From assembly GCF_004803695.1 (NCBI RefSeq), contig NZ_CP039393.1, forward strand, positions 3,038,001 through 3,102,000: a DNA stretch of 64,000 nt, given 5' to 3'. This document shows, piece after piece, positions 40,269-50,546 of the stretch. The position numbers and the translations under genes are program-made. The stretch comes from Muribaculum gordoncarteri. Its GTDB lineage: Bacteria; Bacteroidota; Bacteroidia; Bacteroidales; Muribaculaceae. Position 1 is the stretch's first letter; every line of letters begins with the position of its first letter. The notes under the pieces are model-generated. The model was not told where the DNA came from and searched no databases. It saw only the letters and a list, made by a program, of their open reading frames with translations.

Positions 40269-41657
40269 ATGAAACGTACAAAGATAATTGACCTGTTTCG
40301 ACCCGAACTGATAGGTCAGGAAGTGTGTGTCATGGGTTGGGTGCGCACCCGCCGAGGCAACAAGCATGTTCAGTTTGTGGCGTTGAACGACGGTTCGACA
40401 GTCAAGAACGTGCAGATAGTCTTCGACATGTCGCAGTTTACCGATGAGCAGCTCAAGCCCATCACCACAGGGTCGTCGATCAAGGTCGACGGTGTGCTGG
40501 TCGAGTCGATGGGCAAGGGACAATCGGTCGAGATTCAGGCTCGTGAGCTTGAGGTGTTCGGCACCGCCGACCCCGAGGCTTACCCGCTGCAGAAGAAGGG
40601 CCACACATTGGAGTTCCTGCGTGAAAAGGCGCATCTGCGTCCGCGCACCAACACCTTCGGCGCCATCCTGCGAGTGCGCAGTGCATTGGCATTTGCCATC
40701 CACAAGTTCTTCCAGGAAAAGGGATTCTTCTATCTCAACACTCCGCTCATCACGGCGAGTGACTGCGAGGGTGCCGGCGCTATGTTCCAGGTGACCACGC
40801 TCAATCTCAACAACCTCCCCAAAACCGAGGAGGGACAGGTTGACTACTCGCTCGACTTCTTCGGAAAGCCCACCGCACTTACCGTGTCGGGACAGCTTGA
40901 GGGTGAGCTTGGAGCCACCGCCCTTGGTGCCATATACACCTTCGGCCCCACATTCCGTGCCGAAAACTCCAACACTCCGCGTCACTTGTCGGAATTCTGG
41001 ATGATCGAGCCTGAAATGGCGTTCTACGACATCACTGACAATATGGACCTTGCCGAGGAGTTTATCAAATACTGTATCAGCTATGCTCTTGAGCATTCGC
41101 TCGACGACATCCAATTCCTGGCCGAGCACTACGACCCCGAGCTTGTAGAGCGTCTGCGCTTCGTGCTCGACAACGAGTTTGTGCGCCTCTCCTATTCCGA
41201 AGGTGTTAAGATTCTTGAGGAGTCGGGTCACAAGTTTGAGTTCCCCGTATATTGGGGCGCCGACCTTCAGAGCGAGCATGAGCGTTATCTCGTCGAGGAG
41301 CATTTCAAGCGTCCGGTGATACTTACCGACTATCCCAAGGAGATAAAGGCCTTCTACATGAAGCTCAACGACGACGGAAAGACCGTAAGGGCCATGGATG
41401 TCCTCTTCCCGAAGATCGGAGAGATTATCGGCGGCTCGGAGCGTGAGGAGAACTACGACAAGCTTCTCGGACGCATCGAGGAGCTCGACATCCCCATGAA
41501 GGACATGTGGTGGTATCTTGACACCCGTCGTTTCGGCACCGTTCCTCATGCAGGATTCGGACTCGGATTTGAGCGTCTTGTGCTCTTCGTGACCGGTATG
41601 ACCAACATTCGTGACGTCATTCCCTTCCCGCGTACACCCAACAACGCCGAGTTCTAA
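40269..41657 (+). CDS. asnS: Asparaginyl-tRNA synthetase
   Basis: A 462-residue class II synthetase that charges tRNA-Asn. The N-terminal OB-fold (about 15-100, [20 protein letters not shown]) binds the anticodon. The catalytic core has motif 2 ([21 protein letters not shown]) and motif 3 ([16 protein letters not shown], then [12 protein letters not shown]). Residues and length are those of AsnRS, not AspRS. It starts 30 bases after the pseudouridine synthase and probably shares its transcript, ending at the hairpin 41685-41719. Confidence 0.97.
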   Translation: MKRTKIIDLFRPELIGQEVCVMGWVRTRRGNKHVQFVALNDGSTVKNVQIVFDMSQFTDEQLKPITTGSSIKVDGVLVESMGKGQSVEIQARELEVFGTADPEAYPLQKKGHTLEFLREKAHLRPRTNTFGAILRVRSALAFAIHKFFQEKGFFYLNTPLITASDCEGAGAMFQVTTLNLNNLPKTEEGQVDYSLDFFGKPTALTVSGQLEGELGATALGAIYTFGPTFRAENSNTPRHLSEFWMIEPEMAFYDITDNMDLAEEFIKYCISYALEHSLDDIQFLAEHYDPELVERLRFVLDNEFVRLSYSEGVKILEESGHKFEFPVYWGADLQSEHERYLVEEHFKRPVILTDYPKEIKAFYMKLNDDGKTVRAMDVLFPKIGEIIGGSEREENYDKLLGRIEELDIPMKDMWWYLDTRRFGTVPHAGFGLGFERLVLFVTGMTNIRDVIPFPRTPNNAEF

Positions 41658-41684
41658 AACGAGGCTTGGTTTTGACATGATATC

Positions 41685-41719
41685 GCCGGTGCGGATTCAA
41701 TTTCGCACCGGCTTTTTTT
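41685..41719 (+). terminator. Intrinsic terminator after asnS
   Basis: GCCGGTGCG at 41685-41693 pairs with 41704-41712 and is followed by seven T (41713-41719). Confidence 0.9.
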
Positions 41720-41855
41720 GCGGCATTCGCAATGCTTTGTCCGAAGCGTCGGGCTAAGACAAAAAACGGCGTTAAATGTTGTGTTAAATAAGCTAAATTA
41801 TGTTAATTTTATGCTTATTTTATATGCTTTTACATTAGATATTACTTATTCTGCG

Positions 41856-42114
41856 TATTTTTGCAGCGATTCTTATAGCGATAATTGTTCAAATTGAAGC
41901 ACGACTTCAAATAGGTAATACTAAAGATAGAAAATCAGCTATTTTATGTATTGATTTTAATAGCGGCTTGCCGATGCTACCTTGTTTTTTGTGCATTGGT
42001 GTGTGGGACTCCTGTCTACTTTATGTATGTTTGCCGGTTGATTGTGCCCAATGAGCGATTTAAAGAAATTGAGATAAATAAATTTAATTAATGTAAAACT
42101 AAACAAACTCTTGC
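41856..42114 (+). promoter_or_regulatory. Promoter and long leader of the susCDEF locus
   Basis: TATTTTTG at 41856-41863 is a good -7 box. The leader to the ATG at 42115 is about 245 bases. It holds a small hairpin TTGAAG-CACGA-CTTCAA (near 41895) and no gene. The upstream part 41720-41855 is AT-rich. No regulator gene (HTCS or ECF sigma/anti-sigma) lies next to it. Confidence 0.55.
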
Positions 42115-45100
42115 ATGAAGAACATTTGTTTTCAAATGACTCGGAAGGCCTGGATTGTCGCCGTGATGGTCCTGTGTTTCTCCTTCCCGGCTCTGGCACA
42201 GACGATTACAGTAACGGGTACTGTGACCGACGCTACCGGAGAACCTCTTATCGGAGCCAGTGTGATAGCTAAAGGTACCTCAGTGGGCGCTGCTACCGAC
42301 TTCGACGGTAACTATTCCCTTTCGGTCGACCCTAAAGCCACGTTGATTGTGTCGTATGTCGGCTATGATACACAAGAAATACCTGTTGACGGTCGCACCA
42401 ACATCAATGTTGTCCTCAAGGAGAACTCGGTGATGCTTAACGAAGTTGTGGCCATCGGTTACGGTAGCGTTAAGAAGAGCGATGCCACAGGAGCAGTTTC
42501 GGCCATCAAGCCCAGTGAGGTTCAGGCCGGTCTTGCAACATCGGCTCAGGACCTTCTCGTAGGCCGCAGCCCCGGTGTTGTCGTTACCACCAACGGTGGT
42601 CAGCCTGAAGGCGGTGCAAGCATCCAGATTCGTGGTGGTGCATCACTCAGCGCAAGCAACGAGCCGTTGATTGTTATCGACGGCGTGCCCATGGACACCA
42701 AGGGCACATTGGGTTCTTCCAACCCAATGTCACTCGTAAACCCCGAGAACATCGAGTCAATGACAATTCTTAAGGATGCCTCGGCAACTGCCATCTTCGG
42801 TAGCCGTGCATCTAACGGTGTGATCATCATCACCACCAAGAAGGGATCGTCGGGCGCTCCCGTCGTGAACTTTGCTGCCAATATGTACATCAACACTCCG
42901 CGCAACTATGTCGACATGATGAATGCTTCGGAGTTCAGCTCATTTATCCTCACCCGTTACGGTGAAGGCTCAAGCCAGGTTAACGCCCTCGGCGATGCAA
43001 ACACCAACTGGCAGAAGGAAGTGCTCCGCACTACAGTGTCGAGCGACTACAACCTGAGCGTAGGCGGTACTTATAAGGTGCTTCCTTATCGTGTGTCGGT
43101 AAGCTACACCAACAACAACGGTATCGTGAATACCACCAAGATGGACCGTGCTACAGTGGGTATCAACCTTTCGCCCAAGTTCTTCGACGGCCTCCTTTCA
43201 GTTAACGCCAACGTGCGCGGCGCTTACATCAACAACCGCTTCTTCGACGGTAGTGCCCTTGGCGCATCGGTAAGCTTCAACCCCACGCTGCCCGTTTATG
43301 CTCCCGAAGGCAATGTGTTCAACAACTACACCACCTATGTGGGAACACGTGTTGCCCGTCCCACCGATGCAGGTTCAAGCATCAACACCATCCAGACACT
43401 CAACCCCGTGTCATTGATTAACGAATACAACTCTTCATCAAAGGTATATCAGAGCATAGGTAACCTTCAGCTCGACCTAGCAATGCCGTTCCTCCGCGAA
43501 CTCCACGCCAACCTCAACCTCGGTTACGACTTGAGCCGCTCCAATGTCAACAACATCTGGGCAGCCAACTCTCCTATGTCGTGGAAAAACGGTAGCGACC
43601 TGCTCCTCCCCGATCCCGACAATCCTGCGGTTATGAAGATTCAGAATGTAAAGGACGGTGAAGGCCGTTACTTCCACGAACACCAGGTGAAGGCCAACCT
43701 CCTTCTCGACTTCTACCTCAACTACAAGAAGGATTTCGACGCCATCTCATCCAACCTTGACGCTACTGCAGGTTACTCTTGGCAGTCATTCCGTTGGCAG
43801 GGCAACAGCTTCACTCAGGTAAACACCGGTGAGCACAAGGGCTTCCAGGCTTATCCCACCAACTACTACCGCAACGACCTTAAGCTCGTTTCGTTCTTCG
43901 GTCGTATCAACTACACATTCATGGACCGCTATCTCGCCACCGTGACATTGCGTCAGGACGGTACTTCACGTTTCTCCAAGAATCATCGCTGGGGTACATT
44001 CCCGTCGGTTTCTCTTGCATGGCGTATCATCGACGAAGCTTTCATGGAACCCACACGCAGCGTGCTCAGCGACCTTAAGATCCGTGCCAGCTGGGGTATC
44101 ACCGGTCAGCAGGATATAGGCGACGACTTCTTCCCCTACATGCCTATCTATACAATAGGTAACAACGGTAACTCGGCGCCCAACACCACTGCCTATCCCA
44201 ACATCATCCCCGACGGAAAGGGCGGATTCATCAACGTTATCAAGCCTAACGGTTACAACTCCGACATCAAGTGGGAGGAAACAACCACATGGAACTTCGG
44301 TATCGACTTCGGATTCCTCAACAACCGCATCGCAGGTAACCTTGAGGTCTACAAGCGTAAGACCAAGGACCTGTTGACCTGGGCCACCGTTCCTGCAGGA
44401 TCTAACCTGACCAATGCAATGAACACCAACATCGGTGACCTTGAGAACACCGGTATCGAGTTCAACATCAACACCCGTCCTATCGTGACACGTGACTTCA
44501 CATGGACATCCGACTTCAACATCTCCTGGAACAAGAACAAGATCACCAAGCTTACCGACGGTGACGATCCCGGTTACTTCATCGCTACCGGTGGCATATC
44601 GGCCGGTACAGGTACCAACATCCAGGCCCACATGGTGGGACACCCCGCTTACAGCTTCTACGTTTACCAGCAGGTTTACGATGTTAACGGCGACCCCATC
44701 GAAGGTCAGTTTGTCGACCGTAACGGTGACGGCCAGATAACCGAAGCCGACAAGTACATCTATCACAGCCGCGACCCGAAGGTGGTGTTCACTTGGAACA
44801 ACACGTTCAATTATAAGAACTGGGACTTCGGTATGGTACTCCGTGCCAACATCGGCAACTGGGTGTACAACGACTTTGAAGCAGCCAACACCTCTATCTC
44901 ATCGACCTCATCGGCACCGTTGAGCAACCTCATGAGCAATCGCTTCCTCTTCAACGACCTTGGAGTGCGCGGCGTGCAGAGCGACTACTTCGTGCGCAAT
45001 GCAAGCTTCCTCCGTTGCGACAACATCACCATTGGTTACACTTGGCCCAACCTGCTCAACGACGCACTTCGTCTGCGCCTCTACGGAGCGGTTCAGAATC

Positions 45101-45213
45101 CTTTCGTGATTACCAAGTACAACGGTCTTGATCCCGAGGTATTCGGCGGTATCGACAATGCCGTATATCCTCGTCCTGTCACCGTATCATTCGGTATAGT
45201 AGCTCAATTCTAA
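42115..45213 (+). CDS. SusC/RagA-family TonB-dependent outer membrane transporter
   Basis: 1032 residues. The signal peptide is about residues 1-29 (SFPALA before Q). A carboxypeptidase-regulatory-like domain (about 32-110, VTDATGEPLIGASVIAKGTS) is followed by the TonB plug (about 115-235, EVVAIGYGSVKKSDATGAVS and RGGASLSASNEPLIVIDGVP). A 22-strand barrel runs to the terminal Phe (SFGIVAQF). With the SusD partner it imports glycan oligomers across the outer membrane. No FecR-interacting N-terminal extension is present, so ECF control is not indicated. It is the first gene of a four-gene locus. Confidence 0.95.
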   Translation: MKNICFQMTRKAWIVAVMVLCFSFPALAQTITVTGTVTDATGEPLIGASVIAKGTSVGAATDFDGNYSLSVDPKATLIVSYVGYDTQEIPVDGRTNINVVLKENSVMLNEVVAIGYGSVKKSDATGAVSAIKPSEVQAGLATSAQDLLVGRSPGVVVTTNGGQPEGGASIQIRGGASLSASNEPLIVIDGVPMDTKGTLGSSNPMSLVNPENIESMTILKDASATAIFGSRASNGVIIITTKKGSSGAPVVNFAANMYINTPRNYVDMMNASEFSSFILTRYGEGSSQVNALGDANTNWQKEVLRTTVSSDYNLSVGGTYKVLPYRVSVSYTNNNGIVNTTKMDRATVGINLSPKFFDGLLSVNANVRGAYINNRFFDGSALGASVSFNPTLPVYAPEGNVFNNYTTYVGTRVARPTDAGSSINTIQTLNPVSLINEYNSSSKVYQSIGNLQLDLAMPFLRELHANLNLGYDLSRSNVNNIWAANSPMSWKNGSDLLLPDPDNPAVMKIQNVKDGEGRYFHEHQVKANLLLDFYLNYKKDFDAISSNLDATAGYSWQSFRWQGNSFTQVNTGEHKGFQAYPTNYYRNDLKLVSFFGRINYTFMDRYLATVTLRQDGTSRFSKNHRWGTFPSVSLAWRIIDEAFMEPTRSVLSDLKIRASWGITGQQDIGDDFFPYMPIYTIGNNGNSAPNTTAYPNIIPDGKGGFINVIKPNGYNSDIKWEETTTWNFGIDFGFLNNRIAGNLEVYKRKTKDLLTWATVPAGSNLTNAMNTNIGDLENTGIEFNINTRPIVTRDFTWTSDFNISWNKNKITKLTDGDDPGYFIATGGISAGTGTNIQAHMVGHPAYSFYVYQQVYDVNGDPIEGQFVDRNGDGQITEADKYIYHSRDPKVVFTWNNTFNYKNWDFGMVLRANIGNWVYNDFEAANTSISSTSSAPLSNLMSNRFLFNDLGVRGVQSDYFVRNASFLRCDNITIGYTWPNLLNDALRLRLYGAVQNPFVITKYNGLDPEVFGGIDNAVYPRPVTVSFGIVAQF

Positions 45214-45235
45214 TCCATTAAAACGATTATTAAAA

Positions 45236-46825
45236 ATGATTATCAACAAACTTAAATATACAGCTATCGCTTGTGTGGCTTTAGGCATGGGACTCTCTTC
45301 GTGTGTCGACGACCTCAACATCGACCCCAAGAACCCGAGTCAGCTCACTACACTTACCAGCGGTGAACAATACTATCAGGTACTGGCCCAGGTTTATGGC
45401 GGCCTTGTGCTTTCAGGCGTTAACGGAGGCTCCGACATCACTGTCGACGACGGCGGTGCCGGTGTCTACACCCGTCAGTTGTGGAATCTTCAGGAACTTT
45501 GCACCGATGAGGCTTTCGTAGGAAAGAACTGGAACGATGCCGGTCTTGACGAGCTCGACTACGCCACTTGGTCGCCCGACAACCACTGGCTCTATGAGGC
45601 AATGTCACGTTTCACATTCCAGATCAACCTTTGCAACGAGTTCCTCCGCATCATCGATGAGGCATCTGTTGTAGCCAACCCCCTTTCAGCCGACGAAATC
45701 GCCCTCATGAAGTGTGAGGCCCGCACTCTCCGTGCCCTCTCTTACTATCACATGATGGACCTCTTCGGAAAAGGCCCTTGGGTTACCGAGGAACATGCGA
45801 TAGGTACCACTCCCGAAACCATGACTCGTGCCGAGATGTTCCCTCTCGTAGTTGCCGATCTTGAGGATGCCATCAAGGGCCTTAAGCCCGCGTCGCAGAC
45901 CATCTACGGTCGTGTGTCACGCGAAGGTGCCCTGATGCTTCTCGCCAAGCTCTACCTCAATGCCGAGGTCTACACCGGAACTGCAATGTGGCAGCAGTGT
46001 GCCACTGCCTGTCAGGAAATCGTAAAGACCATTCCCGACCTTGCTCCTACCTACCGTTACCTCTTCTGCGGTAGCAACGACAAGTATGTAGCTTCACAGT
46101 CGGCCGGTGGCCCGATGGAAATTCTTTGGGGTATTCCTCAGGACAACTCCAACACCCAGACCTACGGTGGTACTACCTACCTCGGACTCGGTGCCTATAA
46201 CGCAAACATCGACAAGAACCTCCAGCAGCGTCTTGGCATCGAAGGTACAGGATGGGGTGGCCCGCGTGTTCGTCCCGAAGTGCCCAATGTCATCAGCGCA
46301 CGTGACGAGGAGCGTTACCTCTTCTGGACCGAGGGCCTTTCCAACGACCTATCCAATATCGGTGACTGGGAAATGCCCGGTGGCAGCGGCTACATGAGCA
46401 TGAAGTTCACCTATACCAACGAGAACGACTACTACAACACTTCGGGTGCCATAAAGATGAATACGTTCAATAACGCCGACTTCCCCTTGTTCCGTCTTGC
46501 CGATACATTCCTGATGCTCGCCGAGTGTCAGCTTCACGGTGTGTCATGCGACGGTCAGGCCTACTTCGACAAGGTGCGTGACCGTGCCGGAATGGAGTCA
46601 CTGCCGCTCAACGAGCAGAATCTTCTCGACGAGCGTATGCGTGAGCTTTACTGGGAAGGACATCGCCGCAGCGACCTCATTCGCTTCGGAAAGTTCACCG
46701 GCGGTTCCTACCTTTGGAGCTGGAAGGGCGGTATAGAATCGGGACAGTCGATTGCCGCTACCCGCAACCTCTATGCAATTCCTACGCAGTATGTAAATAC
46801 TCTTGGACAGAATGAAGGATATTGA
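45236..46825 (+). CDS. SusD/RagB-family glycan-binding lipoprotein
   Basis: 529 residues. The lipobox GMGLSSC places the lipidated Cys at 23, followed by VDDLNIDP. The protein has the TPR-like helical SusD fold: the SusD N-domain with QLTTLTSGEQYY, ARTLRALSYYHMMDLFG (about 161-178) and the C-terminal signature LLDERMRELYWEGHRRSDLIRFGKF, quoted in part as ERMRELYWEGHRR. It sits on the cell surface as a lid on the SusC partner encoded 23 bases upstream. Its ligand cannot be deduced directly; the SusE/SusF neighbours suggest an alpha-glucan. Confidence 0.95.
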   Translation: MIINKLKYTAIACVALGMGLSSCVDDLNIDPKNPSQLTTLTSGEQYYQVLAQVYGGLVLSGVNGGSDITVDDGGAGVYTRQLWNLQELCTDEAFVGKNWNDAGLDELDYATWSPDNHWLYEAMSRFTFQINLCNEFLRIIDEASVVANPLSADEIALMKCEARTLRALSYYHMMDLFGKGPWVTEEHAIGTTPETMTRAEMFPLVVADLEDAIKGLKPASQTIYGRVSREGALMLLAKLYLNAEVYTGTAMWQQCATACQEIVKTIPDLAPTYRYLFCGSNDKYVASQSAGGPMEILWGIPQDNSNTQTYGGTTYLGLGAYNANIDKNLQQRLGIEGTGWGGPRVRPEVPNVISARDEERYLFWTEGLSNDLSNIGDWEMPGGSGYMSMKFTYTNENDYYNTSGAIKMNTFNNADFPLFRLADTFLMLAECQLHGVSCDGQAYFDKVRDRAGMESLPLNEQNLLDERMRELYWEGHRRSDLIRFGKFTGGSYLWSWKGGIESGQSIAATRNLYAIPTQYVNTLGQNEGY

Positions 46826-46858
46826 TTTAGTTAACCTTTAACAGAATAGCTTACAGTT

Positions 46859-47803
46859 ATGAAAAAAATATTTTTGCTTTGCGCTGTATTATTGGCTGCA
46901 GTATCCTTCGTGAGCTGTGAGGATAATACCGACCCGAAGGCGAAACAACCCGTCAACAAGGACTTCCTCAATACTCCTCCGTTGGCCAATCAGACTTATG
47001 TTCTTGAAACAGCCGGTAGCGTGCAGTTTACCTGCTCTCAGCCCGACTACGATGTCGCAACTCCTCCCACCTATGCTGTTCAGGTGTCGCTCGACCCCGA
47101 GTTCAGCAAGGTGATCAGCGACTCCAAGTATCTCTATAGCGCCGAAGACGCTCTTCCTTATTCGGAAGTGGCTTACACCACCACTCACACCACTCTTGAT
47201 GTTCCCGCACGCGACATAGCCGACGGTATCAGCGCATGTCTCGGTTACACCGACATTAGCCAGTATGCCGGACGCGAAGCCTATTCAGGCCCCGTGTATG
47301 TGCGTGTACGTTCGTTCTTCCCCTCGTTGACCGGTGATTTGGCCAACCTCTACTCAATCGAGTCCAACGTAGTGACTCTTCCCAATGTGATAAGCTATCC
47401 TTCGGTTCGTCAGCCGGGATGGATCTATCTCGTAGGTCAGCCTAACGGTTGGAACGAGCCGAGCGAATCCAATGCTGCAATTTATGAAGACTGGATGCTC
47501 TATGAGCCCGACAACGGTATCGGTACTCAGATTTATGTCGGAACATTCTTTATCCCCGACGGACAGTTTACGATGCGATTCTACAAGGAGTTGACCGGAT
47601 GGGATGCCGATTCCTACGGTTCACAGAAGGATGACAATGCTGTAGACATCGAGTTTGACGGCGGCAAGTACTCAGGCAAGATTGGCGGCCCCGGTTACAA
47701 AGGTTATTATAACGTTCCCGGATGGACTGCCAACTGGGTTAAGTTTACTGTTAACCTCAAGGCCGGTAGCGTTGACTTCGAGATTGTCGACCCCGTTGAG
47801 TGA
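46859..47803 (+). CDS. SusE-type surface glycan-binding lipoprotein
   Basis: 314 residues with a lipobox ending at Cys20 (SFVSC, then EDNTDPKA). The N-terminal Ig-like SusE domain (about 35-190) has the typical FTCSQPDYDVATPPTYAVQV and VSLDPEFS pattern. A single starch-binding-type domain follows (about 200-314, GWIYLVGQPNGWNEPSE and FTMRFYKELTGWDADSYGS). It binds glycan at the cell surface next to SusC/SusD. It is encoded third in the locus, 33 bases after the SusD stop. Confidence 0.88.
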   Translation: MKKIFLLCAVLLAAVSFVSCEDNTDPKAKQPVNKDFLNTPPLANQTYVLETAGSVQFTCSQPDYDVATPPTYAVQVSLDPEFSKVISDSKYLYSAEDALPYSEVAYTTTHTTLDVPARDIADGISACLGYTDISQYAGREAYSGPVYVRVRSFFPSLTGDLANLYSIESNVVTLPNVISYPSVRQPGWIYLVGQPNGWNEPSESNAAIYEDWMLYEPDNGIGTQIYVGTFFIPDGQFTMRFYKELTGWDADSYGSQKDDNAVDIEFDGGKYSGKIGGPGYKGYYNVPGWTANWVKFTVNLKAGSVDFEIVDPVE

Positions 47804-47841
47804 TGACAAATAAGGTATGAACAAATAAATCTGACGATACA

Positions 47842-49272
47842 ATGAAATTAAAACTTAATATTGCGCTTTTTGCGGCTTTCGCCCTCGGCCTTGCCGCTTG
47901 TAGCGACGATGTATATCGCGGTATTCCGCAGGTGACTCCGCAGGAACCGGTCATGCCGGCCGACGGAATCGAGGCTACCGATGTGTTGCCCGATGGAGGA
48001 GCCATCGACCTTTCGAGTGCCGAAACATTCTCGATGGTCAACATTACAAAGCTCGAGGACTTCCCTGCAACCGACGACCTCAGCGTGGTTATGCGCGTGT
48101 CGGAATCGGCCGACATGAGCAACCCCGAGGCTATGGTGCTCAACGTTGCTGACGACAATAAGACAGCTTCGGTCGCTTCAGTGAAGCTTAACGAAGTGTT
48201 CCGCAAGATGTTTGGCAAGTCGCCCAAGGCTCGCACCATCTATGTCGACTATACGGCTTATGCTCTTAACGGCACCTCTTCGGTGCTGCTCGGCGCCATC
48301 GGTGCAAAGCAGTCGCTCGTGGTGACTCCGCTTCCCGCCGACTTCGTAATCGAGGATAACTACTATCTCGTGGGTACTGCATGTGACTGGAAGATACCTC
48401 AGGCTATCGCATTCACCCACTCCGACAAGAGCCCCTACGACGATCCCGTGTTCAAGCTTATAAACATTGAGGTTACCGCCGAGCAGGCTGCTGCTGGCTG
48501 GTGGTGGAAGATAATTCCGGCATCGACATTCGAGGCAGGCGACTGGGTTCCCGGTGACAACACTCAATATGGTCCCGCCACCAACGGTGACGAGGCTATG
48601 GAAGGCAAGCTCGTGGGCGTTGACGCTCAGGCAGGTGTAATCAAGGTGGCAGGTCACTACGACATTACCATTAACATGGAAGACCTCACCTACACAATCT
48701 CCAAGACTCCGGCCGTGATGTATGTGCCCAACCAGTTTGGATGGGACAAGCACGGTATTCTCTACTCAACCGACTATGAGAACTTCCAGGGTCTTGCCGG
48801 TATCGATCCCATCTACGGATTCAAGTTCATGACCGGCGACGGTCAGTGGATAGGAGCCGGCAAAACCGAAGGCACTCTGTCGACTTCGGGCGGCAACATC
48901 CTTGAAGGCGTGCTTACAAAGGTTGGTCTGTACTATCTCACCGTTAATATGCCCGACATGAAATTCACTCAGGAGTATATCAGCAGTCTTGCCCTTATCG
49001 GTAGCGCTACTCCTAACGGATGGTCGGAAGCCGATGCGGTAGAGATGACGCCTAACTCCGACTATGAGATATGGACAATCGATGTTCATTTGGTTCCCGG
49101 CAGCTTCAAGTTCATGACCGACCATTCATGGGCTAAGCCTAATCTCGGAGGCGATGTAAACAATCTTACATTCGGAGGCGGTGACCTCAACTTCGAGGGC
49201 GAGGAAGGTGACTACATCGTAACCCTTGACCTCAGCAAGTATCCTTACTCTTGCACAGTGGTAAAGAAATAG
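47842..49272 (+). CDS. SusF-type surface glycan-binding lipoprotein
   Basis: 476 residues with a lipobox ending at Cys20 (GLAAC, then SDDVYRG). An N-terminal SusE/F Ig domain (about 35-160) is followed by three related carbohydrate-binding modules starting near residues 170 (YYLVGTACDWKIPQAIAF), 293 (VMYVPNQFGWDKHG) and 384 (LALIGSATPNGWSEADAVEM). Aromatic and glycine patterns match SusF starch-binding domains. It is the fourth and last gene of the locus, ending at a strong terminator. SusE and SusF homologues usually indicate an alpha-glucan locus, but here no amylase is adjacent. Confidence 0.88.
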   Translation: MKLKLNIALFAAFALGLAACSDDVYRGIPQVTPQEPVMPADGIEATDVLPDGGAIDLSSAETFSMVNITKLEDFPATDDLSVVMRVSESADMSNPEAMVLNVADDNKTASVASVKLNEVFRKMFGKSPKARTIYVDYTAYALNGTSSVLLGAIGAKQSLVVTPLPADFVIEDNYYLVGTACDWKIPQAIAFTHSDKSPYDDPVFKLINIEVTAEQAAAGWWWKIIPASTFEAGDWVPGDNTQYGPATNGDEAMEGKLVGVDAQAGVIKVAGHYDITINMEDLTYTISKTPAVMYVPNQFGWDKHGILYSTDYENFQGLAGIDPIYGFKFMTGDGQWIGAGKTEGTLSTSGGNILEGVLTKVGLYYLTVNMPDMKFTQEYISSLALIGSATPNGWSEADAVEMTPNSDYEIWTIDVHLVPGSFKFMTDHSWAKPNLGGDVNNLTFGGGDLNFEGEEGDYIVTLDLSKYPYSCTVVKK

Positions 49273-49297
49273 TCTTATTGACTTTACTATATGATTT

Positions 49298-49334
49298 ACG
49301 GGGCATGTCATGCGACATGCCCCGTACTTTTTTA
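49298..49334 (+). terminator. Terminator of the susCDEF locus
   Basis: ACGGGGCATGTC at 49298-49309 pairs perfectly with 49314-49325 (12 bp, 4-base loop), followed by a run of seven T from 49328. Confidence 0.92.
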
Positions 49335-49485
49335 TCCGTTAGCTGACAAATTGTTAAATAATATCATTATGCGATAAAAACTCTGTCGTCATTATGATTT
49401 GTGAGGTCAAATGCCTATCTTTACAAATGACGGCAATGATTGAGCCGCCTGAATCAAAATTCAAGAATATATAACGATTAAGATT

Positions 49486-50043
49486 ATGAAAACATCCTAT
49501 CTTTTTCTTGCCGAAGGCTTTGAGGAAGTCGAGGCAATGACTCCGGTCGATGTTATGCGCCGTGCCGGTATGGAGGTATATACAGTATCGATAACAAAGA
49601 ATCGTGAGGTCAAGGGCGCCCACGGAGTGACGGTGTTGGCCGACAAGACGATTGATGAAATAGATGCCGACGATGCCGAGTGGCTGATAACACCGGGCGG
49701 AATGCCGGGAGCTACCAATCTTGCCGCATCGGGCAAGCTCAGCGACATGTTGACCAACCAGTACCGTAAGGACGGACGCATCGCATCTATATGCGCGTCA
49801 CCTGCAGTGGTGCTCGCTCCGCTTGGAATTGTACGCGGACAGAACGCCACCTGCTATCCCTCGTTCAAGGATGATCTTATAAAGGGCGGTGCCAACTATA
49901 TCGACGACCGTGTAGTCATAAGCGGTAATCTCATTACCTCCAACGGCCCTTCGTCGGCTCTCTTCTTTGCTCTCGCCATCGTGTCGGAAACACTCGGCGA
50001 GGATGTGTCGGCTTCGGTAGGTGCCGGCATGCTTCTTGGCTGA
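49486..50043 (+). CDS. DJ-1/PfpI-family protein (YajL-like)
   Basis: 185 residues. The family triad positions are visible: Glu15 (GFEEVEAMTPVDVMRRAG) and the reactive Cys103 at the nucleophile elbow (ASICASPAVVLAPLG). Length and ending match YajL/ThiJ proteins, which are cytosolic and linked to protection from oxidative or carbonyl damage. The exact activity is debated in the field. It stands alone and converges with folA 5 bases away. Confidence 0.92.
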   Translation: MKTSYLFLAEGFEEVEAMTPVDVMRRAGMEVYTVSITKNREVKGAHGVTVLADKTIDEIDADDAEWLITPGGMPGATNLAASGKLSDMLTNQYRKDGRIASICASPAVVLAPLGIVRGQNATCYPSFKDDLIKGGANYIDDRVVISGNLITSNGPSSALFFALAIVSETLGEDVSASVGAGMLLG

Positions 50044-50048
50044 TCGGG

Positions 50049-50546
50049 CTATTTGCGATCAAGAGTTACGAAGCGGTAATTGACTCCCGAGCGGGGATCG
50101 GTTGCCGCTTCGCTTTGTTGTGTGACATCCCATTGGGTTGCGTCGATTTCGGGGAAGCGCGTGTCGGCGTCGGGAGCGTCGGCATCGATTTGCGTCAGGT
50201 AGATGCGTGACGCATGAGGCATAGCCTGACGGTAGATTTCACCGCCGCCTATTATCATTGCCTCGTCGCTTGTCGCCGTCATGTTGATTGCCTCGTTGAG
50301 CGACGTGGCTATTTCGATTCCGGGGGCGTTATATGACGCATTGCTTGTCACCACGATGTTGCGTCGGCCGGGTAACGCTCCGTTGGGAAATGACTCGAAT
50401 GTCTTGCGCCCCATGATGATGGGCTTGCCCATCGTGACGGCTTTGAAATGCTTCATGTCGTCGCTTATGCGGTAGAGCAGGTTGCCCTTGTGGCCGAGGC
50501 CGCCGTCACGTGTCACAGCGGCTATTATTGAAATGCGTGTCGTCAT
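50049..50546 (-). CDS. folA: Dihydrofolate reductase
   Basis: 165 residues. It reduces dihydrofolate to tetrahydrofolate with NADPH. Family features are present: [20 protein letters not shown] at the N-terminus, [15 protein letters not shown] (about 39-53), and [14 protein letters not shown] (about 96-109). It restores the folate oxidised by thymidylate synthase, encoded just upstream with an ATGA overlap at 50543-50546, so the two are translationally coupled. The third member of the operon is a membrane polyferredoxin. Confidence 0.96.
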   Translation of the reverse strand: MTTRISIIAAVTRDGGLGHKGNLLYRISDDMKHFKAVTMGKPIIMGRKTFESFPNGALPGRRNIVVTSNASYNAPGIEIATSLNEAINMTATSDEAMIIGGGEIYRQAMPHASRIYLTQIDADAPDADTRFPEIDATQWDVTQQSEAATDPRSGVNYRFVTLDRK

